In this document: positions 50,224-61,523 of the stretch, one piece after another | Position numbering within the stretch: the stretch's first letter is position 1 | Layout of the letters: each line of letters starts with the position of its first letter | Source: Lutjanus erythropterus | Taxonomy: Eukaryota; Chordata; Actinopteri; Lutjaniformes; Lutjanidae | Length of the DNA stretch: 64,000 nt | Assembly: GCA_020091685.1 (NCBI GenBank) | Contig: CM034603.1 | Coordinates: forward strand, 13,313,298 to 13,377,297 | Reading direction: 5' to 3' | Notes under the pieces: model-generated | What the model saw: only the letters and a program-made list of their open reading frames with translations | Database searches by the model: none | What the model was told of the DNA's origin: nothing | Position numbers and translations under genes: made by a program

Positions 50224-50600
50224 GATACTTATAATACAATACATATAAACATGATGGAAGTAACTGCCTAAAAATACCTGTAATTAAGTAGTTTTTTGGG
50301 GGCACTTGTACTTTTATTAATATATTTTCAAGTCTGTACTTTTATTTGTACTTATGTATGCATTACACTTTGTAATGTACTTAGTTACTTTGAGTATAAT
50401 TGAATTAATATCCAAACCTTTCACCTGCATTGTTGTAGCCAATAAGGGTCTCTGATCAGTAAATTAGACTGATGATTTTAAGAGAAAGCCTTTTGATTAA
50501 ATGCCTCAACAGTTAAAAAGCAACTACTAGGAATACTTTGAACTTTTATGTAAGTACTTTTGTAACAGCAGTAGTTTTACTTGTAAGTGGGCAGTAATAT
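50224..50600. repeat. hAT-like MITE region (ACTTTTACTT/GTACTT family)
   Basis: Repeated gtacttttatt, tttgtacttatg, taatgtacttagttactttg and agtagttttacttgtaag words are those of the family whose CAGTGGTGG end is seen at 6893. Termini are not preserved and an unrelated piece (about 50420-50530) appears to interrupt it. Confidence 0.45.
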
Positions 50601-50894
50601 GGGCAGTGGTAACTCCTGCCTTGTTCAAAGGCCATCATGTTTCCTCACTGTTGTTATCTGCATATTTGAGCTCTCTATTAAGTATATCTACACTACTAAT
50701 AATTTTTTGTGCATCTCAGACAGTCCAAAAAAGTAAATGAAATACTTGTGATTAAATATCAGTGAGATTCTTTAAACTTCAGCTTTGAAAGAGGGAAGAG
50801 CAGGTGGGACATTTGTTTCTGCCCCAACGTCTGCATGTAGCTCCACCCTCTGTTCACAGCCACCTGCCTCTGTTACAAATAAAAGAAAGTGCAC

Positions 50895-50965
50895 ACAATC
50901 ACACACACACACACACTCCAGTCATACAAGAACTCACACAAAGACACAAACACACACACCTTCAC
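50895..50965. repeat. CA-rich imperfect microsatellite
   Basis: (AC)n blocks are broken by short non-repeat words (tccagtcatacaagaactca). The His/Thr-rich open frames here derive from the repeat. Confidence 0.75.
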
Positions 50966-51099
50966 TACAGGGAGCCCGGTGTCATCCTTCGTTGTCACTC
51001 GGCTCTCGCTTCTCCATCCTAACTGATGGCTTCTCCCAGCACGACCGTTATGAGCGAAATAATACCAGCAGAGAGTTCAGGAGTTCACCACTCTAATTA

Positions 51100-51310
51100 A
51101 TAACTCTCCACGTGACCGGTTCCTCCGCTGCTCAGGCTGAGGGGAGCGGAGCGCGGCTGAATGGTGGAGGCCTTCCTCCTGCTGGGGGATTGTATCAGAG
51201 GCTCACAGAGCATGATGGCGTGGAGCCTGCAGGCGTCGCTCGGGGGCTCGTGGCCTTTTCTACCCAGGTTCATGTGTTTGGTGGAAACGAAAAGGAGCAG
51301 GAGGACTGAA
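51100..51310. other. GC- and CpG-rich exon-like segment, unidentified
   Basis: A 210-base island of high GC lies in an AT-rich intron. It is open in several frames on both strands (plus 51112-51309 and 51161-51421; minus 51097-51387). No frame resembles a protein I know. Splicing it into ptprn2 is not required, because the surrounding exons already join in phase 0. It may be an enhancer, a repeat or an old exon. Confidence 0.25.
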
Positions 51311-52438
51311 GGGGTCCTGGAGGGCACGAGTGGAATAAACTGCACCAACTGTGTGACAGAGATGAATAAAGCTACCGGCAGTGACAAATATCAGAAGGGG
51401 CCTCGCACATACAAATCATAAAGAAGTATGACAACTGTGAGGAACTTAACTGTTGGTATTGTTATGGTAATTTTACCGTTAGTCAGGCTTGTACCATTTC
51501 TGTGCTCCTAGGTGGGCGTTAATGGAGCCGGTGGTGACTCTTTGCTTTTGTTGTAGCTGATGGATCTGTTAATACGATTGCATAAATGGATTAATAAGTT
51601 GTTTTTCAAAATGGGCTTTATGTTAATAATCATTTTGTTCAGATGTTGGATGAAAGTCTTCAATGTTAAAACAAAATCTGGCTCCTACATTGCAGTACTC
51701 CCACTGAATTATAGAACATATTCTTTTTATTTAATATATCTATACATCTGTTTTCTTTTAGTTTCTTTTATGTGAAGCACTTTTACATAATTTTCTTAAA
51801 GTTTTTAATTCATTTTAAAGTCTATGTAAAGTGCTTGAACACTTCCACAGTGTATAAATGATACTGCTAGGACTTTTCATATATACTGTGCTCTATTAAG
51901 CTACCAGATTTTTGAACTTGGTTTGGTGTGACATTCAGGGTGAGAGCAACATTCACATAATTTAGTAAACAAGCCAAGTTAACCCTCTGAGCTAATGTGT
52001 GCTACGTACCCCAATGACAGATTGGAAATGTTTTTTTGTTTTTTTTTGCCAACATTAGATAAGTGTAACCGGCCATGGGAAACAACAAGAACAAGAAATA
52101 AACCATTTTAAAGAATACATTTTTACACATGACACATACAATTGGAATACCTTATATATAATATATTTTTTTTAATCTAGATCTATTTATTTTGGTAGGC
52201 TTATATGTTTTGACTTGTAGTATTGCGCATTGGTTAGGACTGACTTTATTTGATTGGCAGGCCAGTAGAAATGAAGCAGGTTTAGTTTAGAAAAACAGCA
52301 GAGTAAACTGAAGCTGCTCAGACAGGATGACTGTGTGTTTTACCTCAGCAACATGTTCTTTTCTATTTACCTGCACGGCCATATCTCTGCTCATTATTTC
52401 AGGACAGTGATTCAGTTTTAGATGGACAAAGAGAGTGG

Positions 52439-52463
52439 TTCCTTTTTTTTTTTTTTTTTTTTT
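52439..52463. repeat. Poly-T tract
   Basis: A run of more than 20 T. It could be the A-tail of a minus-strand retroposed sequence, but no retroposon body was recognised next to it. Confidence 0.85.
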
Positions 52464-53133
52464 CAACATTTTATGCCAGTGGCACTGTTGTTTAGGCAGC
52501 AGACAGTAGTGAGATGTCTGGAGATAATTGTAGCAAGAGATGGGAATGACAAGCAACTGGCCTGACTCAGAGTGGGACTGTTGAAATTCATAGTTTGCAT
52601 CTTAAACCATTTGGTCACCAGGAGGCCCAGGCAACACAGAATTAATATTATTATTATTATTTTATTAGCATCATTAAATATTTACATTTTGTTTTGAAAA
52701 ATCTTGTTGTTAGACTACATTTGGCAGATGCTTTTCTCACATGGTTCCCTTCCATATAGCAATTTGGGTTTCATTGAAACATCTTTATCAAGGACAGTAC
52801 AACCAGGGCTCAAAATTATTTTTTTTCCATAGTGTCCCACAAATGACCCAAATTCTACTTTCAGTTGCTCAACTTTCAGTTTTTGCTCAGTAACTGTAAC
52901 ACCGCAAACTGCAGTGCAAATACAAACCTGTTTCTGTTTGGTATACAGTGATACACTTTGAGCATATCTCATACTAATCACACAATTTTATGCCAGTATG
53001 TAAGCATTTGTACCATGTAGGGCAGAGTTTGTGCTTTTGTTGTTTCCTCTCATTAGAGGCCACTTCTAAATGGCCACACTGTGTTTTTCAAGGCCCTCTA
53101 TTTGATTCTATGTACTTTTCTTGATTCTTTCAG

Positions 53134-53524
53134 AGTGACCGTTTTCAGTCAGGCAGCCCCACAGACTTCTATCGCTCCAAGGCCCAGACTTCGCCTCAGA
53201 GGTCGTCTCCCTCCAGCTTTTCTTCTCCCTCGTCTTACTTGCCTCTGCAGAAGCAGAGACCTCCAGCCAACCAGCTCCTTGCTACGCAAGCTGAGGGTGA
53301 CCTTCTCCTGGCCGCCCTGAGGCAGTATCTCTCTGGGCATGTGTCCCTGCACCACATGGGGGTGAACCCAGAGGAGCAGGAGGCCCCTTCATCTCGCCTG
53401 AGGCCCTTCTACAGCAATGGAATAGAAAACTCTGGGCTCAAAAAAGAAACCTCAAAATCCAGGCCTTTGAAGATGGGAAGGACTCAGGGGGCTTCAGTCA
53501 AGGACCCCCTGACGTCTGTGGATG
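53134..53524 (+). CDS. ptprn2: ptprn2 coding exon (largest luminal exon here)
   Basis: A 391-base exon from acceptor tgattctttcag to donor gtacgt, entered in phase 0 and left with one base (phase 1). It encodes 130 residues: a Ser/Pro-rich linker, a basic-polar stretch, then G-D-L-L-L-A-A-L-R-Q-Y-L, which aligns with human PTPRN2 D-R-H-H-L-M-A-A-L-S-A-Y, and a Lys/Arg-rich end. It begins S-D-R-F, recalling the human D-D-R-F-S-E-S. The region is the disordered luminal pro-part of phogrin. GC content is much higher than in the flanking introns, as expected for coding sequence. Confidence 0.9.
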
Positions 53525-54799
53525 GTACGTGTTCTAAGGAGCAACATAATGGGTTTTAATATCAGAAAATCACAAGGATATTTATACTGACACGTAGAGC
53601 TTCGCTGTAGTTCAGGCAAGACATATCATTCACCTTCAAGGTTGTCTCATAATCCACCAACCTCATACAATCACATCTTTCATCTTATAGCTGCTCTGTA
53701 GTTTGTGACATTGTCAGATTGGATTGGATCACTATAATATCACGTATTATAAGCTATGTTGTCAGAAAGTCTAATCCAGGAGGAAACCATGAAACATTAA
53801 CGTGACGTGGTTGTTTATTTCATTTTAAAGGTTGCTGTGCAGTTGATTGAAAGTTGAATCACTGCTTTGTTGTATAATAGAGAAACAAGCTGTGAATTGT
53901 GGTGACAAACACTGCATTGCTCTGATGTCCCAAGAAGACATTATACATAAATTACAAAACAGAACCTGTGCCTTCCAAAACAAATAATATGACTTTTCCA
54001 AAAATTACTTACAAGTGTGTTTTCTCATCCACCACCTCTGTGCTTCAGTTTTGGTTCAGACAAAAACTTTGAAGAAAATAAAAAGGAATAACAGTAAAAT
54101 TGGGGCTTTCGTGTTACAAAACATTGTACCTGAAATGCTTGCATGTAGGGGTGTTCCAATACTGATACCAGACCCTGTTACTCACCAGCAGCTTCCCTTA
54201 CACCAAATGTTTTTAACCTGAGAAAGGCCATACAACAATGATAGCAATCACATCATACAGGGTTAGTAGTAAAAAGGTGTTAACAAATACTATTTTTTTT
54301 TTTTTTATTGGACTGGTATCTAATCGGTTTTCATATCAGGAGATAGGCAAAGTTTGGGTGTCTGGATGGAAAAATGGTATTGGAACATCTCTACTTTCAT
54401 ATGTTGGATTGGTCAACATATCAGGTATTGTGGCACAACTGAGTTTTCAAAAACGCTTGATAACACTACTGCTATCACTGAAATGAATGAGGAAGCTTAA
54501 TTTTTCAGCAACATCACGCACCTTCTGCATAAGGACAGACGTTATTTTACAATGGTAAACATAAACGTAGGTCATGGACAAAACAATGGCACAACAAGGT
54601 CCATTTAATAGTTGTTTTGGGTCTTTTTAATCATGTCATAATACATGTAGTTTGACCAGTTTTTATGGAAATTGTAAGTTTTAAATGGAAACGCGTTAAT
54701 ACATCATTGTTTTAGCAAACAACTGGTTATTCATACATTCGGTAGTTATAGAGCAACACTGTCTGACTCACTATGTACTTACCTCTGTGTCTCTTGCAG
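53525..54799 (+). other. ptprn2: ptprn2 intron 6 (1.3 kb)
   Basis: AT-rich intron from gtacgt to tctcttgcag. I see no repeat with recognisable ends and no gene apart from a T-run near 54290-54307. Confidence 0.8.
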
Positions 54800-55111
54800 A
54801 GAGGTTCATCGAGAAAGTTTTGACAAACGTTGGCAGGCAACACGTGGACGTGGATGAGCTGACGCCTCAGGACTTGGACCAACTGTCCCGCCTGATAGCT
54901 GATGCGCTGCAGGTGGTTGACCAGGACCAGGGACTAAGCAGGGGCCTGACCCAGGGTAGACCCGGACCGAGAGACCTGGGGGAAGAGCTCAGTGATGGGG
55001 AGCAAGAAGAGGAGCAGGCTGCTAGGGATGAAGAAGAGGAGAAGTTGCTTCAGAATGCTCCGACACTGAAACCACAGGAGAGCACTCCTGTTGTGCTGGC
55101 AGCGCTTCAAG
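54800..55111 (+). CDS. ptprn2: ptprn2 coding exon (acidic pro-region)
   Basis: A 312-base exon, phase 1 at both ends, between gtctcttgcag and donor gtaact. It reads E-R-F-I-E-K-V-L-T-N-V, D-V-D-E-L-T-P-Q-D-L-D-Q-L-S-R-L-I-A-D-A-L-Q-V-V-D. This matches the pattern of human PTPRN2 ([21 protein letters not shown]) and the IA-2 L-T-P-E-Q-L motif. It continues into a strongly acidic run (D-G-E-Q-E-E-E-Q...D-E-E-E-E-K). Acidic luminal stretches of this kind are common in granule proteins. Symmetric phase means the exon could be skipped without a frameshift, removing 104 residues. Confidence 0.92.
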
Positions 55112-56367
55112 GTAACTTCATCATGACTAATTTTGTGTTTTTATACAATTAAAATGTCGAACAAAAGCTTTAAAGCAAGTCTGTGATACATGTACAATTG
55201 TGAAGGTGGGATTAAACAAAAAAGGAGCTCTAAAAGAGCTTGCCACAAGAGTGCAACAAAAAATTCACTGTGACAATAAATAGGCATCTTGTTCAACTCA
55301 GTATAAACACAGCCAGCTTTAATGGTCTGTGCTGAGGCCACTCCAATTAAAAATGTTTACACTACAGGTAAAAGAGATAAATAAATAGATTAAATATGGC
55401 TGAAAATAACTAACCATATGGAAGAACTGCCACTAAGCCCCTCCCTCCCAATTACTGTTGCTACGTCTGTCCAGCTTTCCATTCTCACACTGCACATGAT
55501 GCAAATTAGCAGTAAGTGTTGAAACACAAGGCCTTTGATTCCACAGAGAAATAAACAAAAGCAGGCTTCTTTTTTTCCAGCTGCTCACTGTGGATTTTGT
55601 CGTCTAAAATGATCATACTCATACTAGCAGATTTCATAATTGTTAGCTAAAGCCTATACTAATACTTAAACTCCCTGTGGCAGCTGAGAGGTCCATCTCC
55701 AGCTTGACGTGTTTCCATCTGATACAAAAATAACATTGTATAAAGTTATATTTTGTAAAGCTACATGATATAATGTTAATTAGTGGTAGGTGATATGGCT
55801 AAAATCTTCTATTACGGTGTTTGTAATTTTATTTCATGGTAACAGTATGATATAGTAATTATTCTGTAAATTCAGTTAATAAAATGTAAAATAACCATAT
55901 CGTACCATACTTTTTCACATTTGATTATTTTCTTCTTTCATTTGGAACTTCCATACAAACAAAAACAACTGCTTTAGAAGACAACATTTTAGCAAAATAC
56001 AAAAGATTCAAAACAATAAAACTAACACTCTTTTAGAATTGAAGCTGTAAGGTTCAGAAAGATGACAATAATTTCAGAGTGTCACAGGTACTAATAAATG
56101 TGTTTTGGAGGAGGGGCTTAGTGAAGAGTCAGTTCGGGCTTGACCTTTTCTGGAACCTGCAGTTGTATTATTAAAGTGAGATGTTTTTTTCAGTATTTAG
56201 TAAAATGAAAAATCCTTGAAATTTGGAAAGTCATCTTTTAGCTCTTTGTTCACATTTTTGCTTCTTTGCTGTTTGATTAACCTCAAAGTTTATTTTTCTC
56301 TCATAATGTTCTCCTCTCTGACGAACACACAGATATATGAATGCATTGACTCTCTTTCTCCCAACAG
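55112..56367 (+). other. ptprn2: ptprn2 intron 7 (1.26 kb)
   Basis: AT-rich intron from gtaact to tctcccaacag. I see no recognisable gene or clearly bounded repeat. Confidence 0.8.
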
Positions 56368-56408
56368 AGCGCCACACGGATACAGAGGAGCATGATGTGA
56401 AGGACAAG
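56368..56408 (+). CDS. ptprn2: ptprn2 small coding exon (41 bp)
   Basis: A very small exon between acceptor tctcccaacag and donor gtaagc. Two bases complete the glutamate codon left by the exon at 54800, then 13 codons give R-H-T-D-T-E-E-H-D-V-K-D-K, ending in phase 0. Both splice sites are strong and its phases (1 in, 0 out) are exactly what the neighbouring exons need. Without it the exons at 54800 and 61156 would not join in frame. It lies in the poorly conserved luminal linker, so the support is structural rather than by homology. Confidence 0.82.
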
Positions 56409-57135
56409 GTAAGCGTTCAGTTAGGTAAGAAAAGAAAAACTTAAATGTCATAGAAAAGGCTGACATTATGAGCAATTATAAAATATTCTGCATGAAGAAG
56501 GTAATGAACCCCACAGCCTGCAGCTTTCAAAAGAACATATATTCGACATCAGCCACTGTACTAAAGGTGAAGTGCCTGTGCTGAGAATTTAGCAGGAACT
56601 CGACGTTCTTGTGAAAGACTCACTGAAGAATATGGTTGTACAGGAAGAAAATTAAGTATAGTTTTCATAAAGTTTTGGGGCATTTGTACAGATGAGACTT
56701 TACTTTTCAGACTACATCAACTCATTATTTTGCACTTCTGTTATGCAGGTTATTTTCCCACATATCTTACTGATGTATGAATAATATTTTATGCTATGTT
56801 GCTACTCTTCTAGTAAAAATACTGCTACATAAAATAAAAAACACAAAAAATTCTAAAGCAACTAGATAAAGGTAAGCTTATAGTTTCTTTCAATTAAATT
56901 TTAGGTTTTTTTTTGGTCATACATTTTAGTTCTCATGTCTTTTAAGCATTATGAGGCTACAAGCATCTTGATTTTGTACATTTGCCACAGTTACAGATGC
57001 CTGATGTCTGTGTCAGAGTTAGTAAAATGCATTGCTTAATTGTTCACACAAATAGTATCGATGTGACTCAGTTATTATTTCCAAACTCTAGCTTTCTAAA
57101 AAGAACTGCTGTTTCTATCATTCCTTCTCACCAAG

Positions 57136-57427
57136 TAGAAGCGCAGCGATTGGTCGATTAATTGATTAGTTGATTAGTCAATGGAAAGAAAACTAATTGC
57201 CAGATATTTTGATACATTTGCTGGTTCCAGCTTCTTAAATGTGAGGATTTGCTGCTTTCCATTGTCATTTCTGACCATAAATGAAGAGTCTTTGAGTTCT
57301 GGACTCTTGTTTGGGCAATTTAAAGATGCCATTTCAAGGTTTGTGAAATTGTGATGAGTATTCTTCACATTTCATCACACATAATCAGCAGATTAATCAA
57401 TAATGAAAACCTGTAGTTGCATCCCTG
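57136..57427. mobile_element. hAT-like MITE (TAGGGCTGCAA family), degraded
   Basis: The left end TAGAAGCGCAGCGATTGGTC and the right end, read on the other strand, CAGGGATGCAACTACAGG are mutated forms of the TAGGGCTGCAACGATT terminus. The interior (gattaattgattagttgatt, gccagatattttgatac, gtgaggatttgctgcttt) is typical of the family at 9950. The flanking 8-mers do not match. Confidence 0.65.
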
Positions 57428-60159
57428 TGATCTGGCATTACTGCAGCTATCTGTGATCTCCACTGCAGAGCAGCAGGACTGATTAATCCAAAAAACCCTG
57501 TTCATGTCAGATAGTGTAGTGATACTTTTAGTGTACATCTTGAGGAAGATTTAAATGACTAAATGCTGACATTAGTCTTGGAAGGTAACTTATCTGATAA
57601 CCTAAAGGTAGAGTCAGCAGCATTTACTGTTTGTAAAAGTACCACATATTTGAGTTAGGTCTCATTCCCAGGATGTCAAATACTGACTTTTTGGGTTAGT
57701 AAATTGCTACAAGCACAGAAATAATGAGAAAATAAGAAGGTAGAGGCAGAAAGTGGAGTCTCACGTTGCCACACACCTCTGGTGGATCGTGGGTAATGAT
57801 TGAGAAGGAGTACTTTTGCATAAATCTATGCATACTCAACTCAACTCAACTCTCTGGTGCATTTACAAACAGCAAATCCTACAACTTACTTCTACCTTTC
57901 AGTTATATTCATTCTGATAGCCACCACACATTATGATGACAACCACAGCACTTGCTAAAGTTACATTAGCTTAGCTTTTTACAAAAGCCAATGTGCTTCC
58001 TGAATCTGTAGTTTGTCCCAGCTATTTGTTTCTTGTCTCATTTCAGTGGATTGTGGATGAATTCAATCCATAAATCTTTTTCTTCTAAGAGCCAGTGTTG
58101 TCAGATAACATTACTGTCTGAGGCAGAATGTTTCTCAGTGCAAGAGGCTTCTAAGTAACTAAATCAGCTTCTGAACAAGAGAGATTTTGGGGAGTTGGAG
58201 GAAACCGTTTCATTAATCAGGAGTTAGTGTGTAATTTTGCAGGTCTTTCCTATTTTTTGTCCTGAAAAAAATGTTATCGAAAACCTTTTGTCACAGTTTT
58301 AATATTAAATGAACACTAGAATAGATGTTGAGTCAAGGCAGGTGTCTATAGTTGTTGTTACTCTGGGACTGAAAACAACAGGTCCTTGTTAAAGAGATAA
58401 GTATTGCTCTCATCATTGTGTACTGGAAAAAGTTGCCTGGTTCTTGCCAGCAGTAAGGCTTAAGGCACTGAAGGCTGTAAAGGCCCTGCAGGTGGGCCTT
58501 GAGAAATCATGAAAAATAAATAAATACATTTTTAAGTTTCAGTTTTACAAGTCTGAAATGACCATAAAATATGTATAATTCATTTTTTAAAAAGTAATTA
58601 GAACTAATAAAATCTTGTCACTGGTATAATTAATCTTTGGTATTGATCAGAGTTGAGGTTAAATGATAAGGTGGGCCTGAGAAGATCCTTTTGGTGCCAA
58701 GAAAAAGATGACTATTTATATGATTTTACACACAGCCAATGAAGCACTTCATTGGTAGTGGTCTTACTTTAAGGGTCCTGGTACTGGTTCTGGTATTGTC
58801 ATTTTTTAAATGATAGCAGCCCTAACTAGCAATAAGAAAAGTACATGAGATAATTTTTATGAATAAACGTCTCCTCTTATAGCTGCATCATTATATTACA
58901 TTTCTTCTCAAGGGTAAAACCACTGTCCACCAGACAAAATGAAAGGGCTGGCTTCTCCACACTGGTAACTACTGAACATTTGCACCCTTTTATAAGCTTT
59001 ATAGAGACGTTTCTGATTGTTTCTGATATATCTATGTTCTCGAATGTGACTGATGATGTTTTTGTTGTGTGTCCTCTCTCTGAACGCTTTGGTTGGCTAA
59101 AAGGTCTCTCGAGCCTTTTCTATCTTGCTGGTCCCCAGAACATATTTTTGATCTTTAAGTTCTAATAGACAGAGCAGGTTTAATCAAAGTAAGTTTTTGG
59201 CTCTGGTAGCGCTGTGGCCATGCTGGCTTTTGGATCTTGACAAGACAAGCAATTACCCTGAAGCTAGCAGAAAAGGGATAATAGCATATTATAATCCTAT
59301 TCAGTATAAACTCTGACAGGTTGGCTGTTCTTTGATTTGAGGCAATTATTTCCTCATGCTCGTAGCCTTACATTGCCAACACACTGACATGACCAACAAG
59401 AAAACTCCCACCGGTTCAATTTAAGCTGTTAGACAAAAGATCCTGATTGAACAACCTCATTACTCAAGCATGATGTCTGTCATTATAGAGGGTTACCACT
59501 AACTAATTAGTCTCACTGATGTCTCCAAAGTTCTCAAAATATGAATAATTTATCAGGACACTGAGTTATTTGGAGGCCTTAACTTCAGAGTATTAAACTT
59601 GTGTTAATTTCTAAAACTCACATCTATATTTTGATAAATTAATGGAAAATGCACCATCAACCATGCGCGATATAAATAACAATATCAATACCTGAAGCCT
59701 CGTGACATAAAGGTTACCACTTTCAGTCCCTTGATTAGCTGACAAATTATAACATAGAGAAACCTTGAAAAACAATATGGAAAGAACTGAGAGCAACAAT
59801 TCAGGCACAGTTCTGATGAGTGTCTTGAGTAGAAATGTCTGCAAGTGAATGTCTGCATGAATATGTTGCTTTAACAAGACAGATAACAAATACAGTACTA
59901 GTGTATTTTTAGTTAGGAGGAAACAGACAGTATACTGCTGTGTGTGACTAATTTGATGAAACACAAAAGACAGAAGTGCTACTAAACAGTATATTACTAC
60001 AGCTTTCACTCACTATTGATGCGAGTACCTTGAGTAGCAGCGTCTGGTAAACCCCCTTTTTTTTCCAGGATGGTGAAGTCATGTTCGATGGCATTCATTC
60101 TCTGTATGAATTCGTTCATGTATTACAGTTAAACTTGAGCTAGGCCATACTGGCCTTGC

Positions 60160-60500
60160 GAGGCAGCTGCATTCCCTAGAGAGAATCCGAGAGAATCCAT
60201 CTTGCCAGGCTTCAAGTTTTTCCGTTTGTGCCCACACCAAAAGTGGTGCAGCCAATCAGCGTCCTTGGAGGGACTACTGGCAGCTACGGGTGTGGTTTTA
60301 GGTGTAATGACATCGAGAAGCGTCCATGGAAGCGCTAATCTGATTGGTTGAAGTTAGTCCATGTTAGATATAAGGACAGATGGTTCATCCAGTCACCTGC
60401 CAAGGGTTTTTTTAAGTGCTTGCCTTTTCCAAACAGTGTTTAAGGCCAACTTCCCAGATGATCGTGTGTAACAAACCATCTGGCGTCAGGTTAAGGCCAT
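60160..60500. repeat. Interspersed fish repeat with hairpin end
   Basis: The pattern gagagaatccgagagaatcc, ccaatcagcgtccttgg, catccagtcacctgccaagg, then the imperfect palindrome CCAGATGATC...ACCATCTGG recalls an abundant fish DNA element. Limits are approximate and the family name is unknown to me. Confidence 0.45.
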
Positions 60501-61155
60501 ACAGAAATAATAACAATTATATAACATCCATGCAATGTTAGTAGTATAGAGCTGTTAAAAATAATTGGTATTGGGAAAGAAAAGAATTGTATCAGTACAT
60601 CTCCTACTATATCATATTAAGATGGCTCCTGTAAGATTTGATGATATGTGTAATCTTTTAAGCACCACACAGGACCTGCACACAGGTGTTTTCACTTATT
60701 CTGTCCGATTAGGTCTTAGGTTGGAGGTGGGCGTATAGACAGTATGCTGGGAACCACATGATGACACCAATTACTATATAGGATGATATACATGAAGTAT
60801 TTTGTGGTTCCATCCTAACAGGTGCAACAAGAAGATGCCAATAAAGAGTTTGGAAAACCCACGCAGTCCTGCAAAGAGGTTTAATCAGGTGCAATAAGTG
60901 AAAGCAGCTGTGGGAGTAGAAGTGTGGAGGCTTTTGAAGCTTAAAACAGCCCTCAGTAGTCAGACCTTTTTAATTCTTACTCCAATTCCTCACAACCTCA
61001 AAAAATACAAAGGTGGCTGTCAGAAGCCTTTTGTTCTTTAATTAAAAGTAATTGCTCCATTTAGAAATTTAGACAAATATGTAACACTCATTATCAATTG
61101 GCTAAACTTACACAGTTCATCTCACTTATAATATTTCTTTGGCTTTTTTTTCCAG

Positions 61156-61523
61156 CCTGAAAGTGGAACCCTTTTCACCAAACTTCTTGCCTACCTGGAC
61201 AAAACTTCCTCCAATGCCTCTCCATCGGCAAGAAATCTGAATGACATCTCCATAGAGACGCCTAAAGGCCAGCAGGTGGGGCTGGAGAACGTCCAGAGTC
61301 GGACCAGCGAGGCAGGGGTGATGGTGCAGAAGAAGGACGCCACCCAGTCTGTGGAGGAGGTGTCGGAGGTGCAGGGTTGGATCAAGGAGGTGGCACCCCC
61401 TCCTGCTTCCCTTGTGTACGAGGAGCCGCACAAGAAGACGATGCACGTTCCTGAACTTCAACTGGACGTCAAAACCAGCAGAAAGAAGGATGATGTCTTC
61501 GGCTACGTCATCACCGACACAGA
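61156..61523 (+). CDS. ptprn2: ptprn2 coding exon (end of pro-region, start of mature ectodomain)
   Basis: A 368-base exon from tttttttttccag to donor gtgagt, entered in phase 0 and left with two bases. It encodes G-L-E-N-V-Q-S-R-T, equivalent to human PTPRN2 G-V-E-N-V-K-S-Q-T, and ends D-V-F-G-Y-V-I-T-D-T, the conserved G-Y-I-V-T-D motif at the start of the mature IA-2/phogrin ectodomain. A basic site S-R-K-K just before it is a candidate prohormone-convertase cleavage point. One N-glycosylation sequon (N-A-S) is present. Together these make the ptprn2 assignment firm. The next exon was not found before the window end. Confidence 0.94.

Larger units (their letters stand above)
48306..53133 (+). 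other. ptprn2: ptprn2 intron 5 (4.8 kb)
   Basis: This phase-0 intron has donor gtgagg and acceptor gattctttcag. It contains the repeats and GC-rich patches listed separately. The rest (48.3-48.86, 49.45-50.05 and 51.4-53.1 kb) is AT-rich with no recognisable gene. Confidence 0.8.
56409..61155 (+). other. ptprn2: ptprn2 intron 8 (4.7 kb)
   Basis: This phase-0 intron runs from gtaagc to tttttttccag. It contains a MITE at 57136 and a repeat at 60160. The remainder is AT-rich with chance-length frames only, including a 132-codon minus-strand frame at 59611-60009 without recognisable features. Confidence 0.8.

Noticed and set aside
59611..60009. 132-codon minus-strand frame rich in hydrophobic residues
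   Set aside because: Looks membrane-like only because AT-rich DNA encodes Leu, Ile and Phe; no family resemblance or splice context.
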